Source: Halomonas sp. LBP4 (GTDB lineage Bacteria; Pseudomonadota; Gammaproteobacteria; Pseudomonadales; Halomonadaceae). Taken from it: a stretch of 64,000 bases of DNA. The stretch is from assembly GCF_003202205.1 (NCBI RefSeq), contig NZ_PDOG01000004.1:400641-464640 (forward strand), read 5' to 3'. The notes below the pieces were generated by a model. That model did no database searches, was not told the DNA's origin, and saw only the letters and a list, made by a program, of their open reading frames with translations. Positions 63,785-64,000 of the stretch are shown piece after piece (positions within the stretch are counted from its first letter, which is position 1; every line of letters begins with the position of its first letter). The translations under genes and the position numbers were made by a program.

Positions 63785-63809
63785 GGCCGGCGAATCCATC
63801 TCGCCGGCC
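63785..63809 (-). terminator. Terminator of glyS
   Basis: On the minus strand GGCCGGCGA, a 7-nt loop and TCGCCGGCC form a 9-bp perfect stem followed by ATTTTC, 19 nt after the glyS stop codon. Confidence 0.8.
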
Positions 63810-63828
63810 CTGTGCGAGGGGAGTCCGG

Positions 63829-64000
63829 TTACTGCTGCAGCTGGGCGATATCGGCGACTTCCAGGAACAGCGCCTGCAGGCCCGCGAGCAGTGACAGCCG
63901 GTTGCGACGGACCGCCTCGTCCTCGGACATGACCATGACCTGGTCGAAGAAGGTGTCGACCGGTTCGCGCAGGCTCGACAGGGCGTCCAGTGCCTCGCGG
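63829..64000 (-). CDS. glyS: Glycyl-tRNA synthetase beta subunit GlyS (3' end only)
   Basis: The last 57 codons are visible; the gene continues beyond the window. The translated tail [20 protein letters not shown] then [20 protein letters not shown] and DIAQLQQ is the conserved C-terminus of bacterial GlyS. The beta subunit of the alpha2beta2 enzyme binds tRNA-Gly. Position next to gmhB agrees with the glyQ-glyS-gmhB order of related bacteria. Confidence 0.93.
   Translation of the reverse strand, partial: REALDALSSLREPVDTFFDQVMVMSEDEAVRRNRLSLLAGLQALFLEVADIAQLQQ

Overview
The window looks like a chromosomal replication-origin neighbourhood of a high-GC halophilic gammaproteobacterium. Halomonadaceae (Halomonas-like) is my best guess from gene order and protein character; this is inference, not a database match. 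Almost everything is core housekeeping. No rRNA, tRNA, CRISPR array, prophage or intact insertion sequence was recognised.

Layout. 1-24.9 kb: the 3' end of an NCS1 permease, a PCu(A)C copper chaperone, cysZ, then the phosphate cluster pstS-like/pstC/pstA/pstB/phoU (minus strand) with a three-repeat Pho box between pstS and pstC. Next come a YciA-type thioesterase, an orphan TRAP binding protein, uvrD, hexR, a small unknown gene, an SNF/NSS transporter, DUF72 and DUF945 genes, glmS, glmU, apbE, uppP and mgtE. 25-36.6 kb: the ATP synthase operon (atpIBEFHAGDC), parAB, rsmG and mnmG, all on the minus strand. 36.6-37.1 kb: an intergenic region with clustered DnaA-box-like sites and an AT-rich stretch, a strong oriC candidate. 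37.1-51.6 kb: a polar amino-acid ABC transporter, erpA, argC, a ClC channel, hemJ-thiD, hemL, a P-loop kinase, a CsgD-like regulator, rdgB-hemW, a YiaD-like lipoprotein and rlmJ. 51.6-55.7 kb: mnmE, yidC, rnpA and rpmH (minus). 56.3-62.6 kb: dnaA, dnaN, recF and gyrB (plus). 62.6-64 kb: gmhB and the 3' end of glyS (minus).

How it fits together. DnaA-box clusters sit both beside mnmG (the Escherichia-type origin position) and upstream of dnaA (the Pseudomonas-type position). ParA and ParB are encoded at 32-34 kb. Five parS-type palindromes lie between recF and glyS, two of them inside the recF reading frame, so initiation and segregation elements are concentrated here.

The least ordinary features are in non-coding DNA. 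They are a two-copy element with CAGGGCTATCGCAG-type inverted ends, a 13-unit heptanucleotide repeat abutting the gmhB stop codon, an 18-bp inverted repeat in the place where yidD is usually found, a duplicated 3' tip of mnmE, and a 34-bp perfect palindrome between uvrD and the TRAP gene. I found no clear multi-gene novel defence, metabolic or mobile system.
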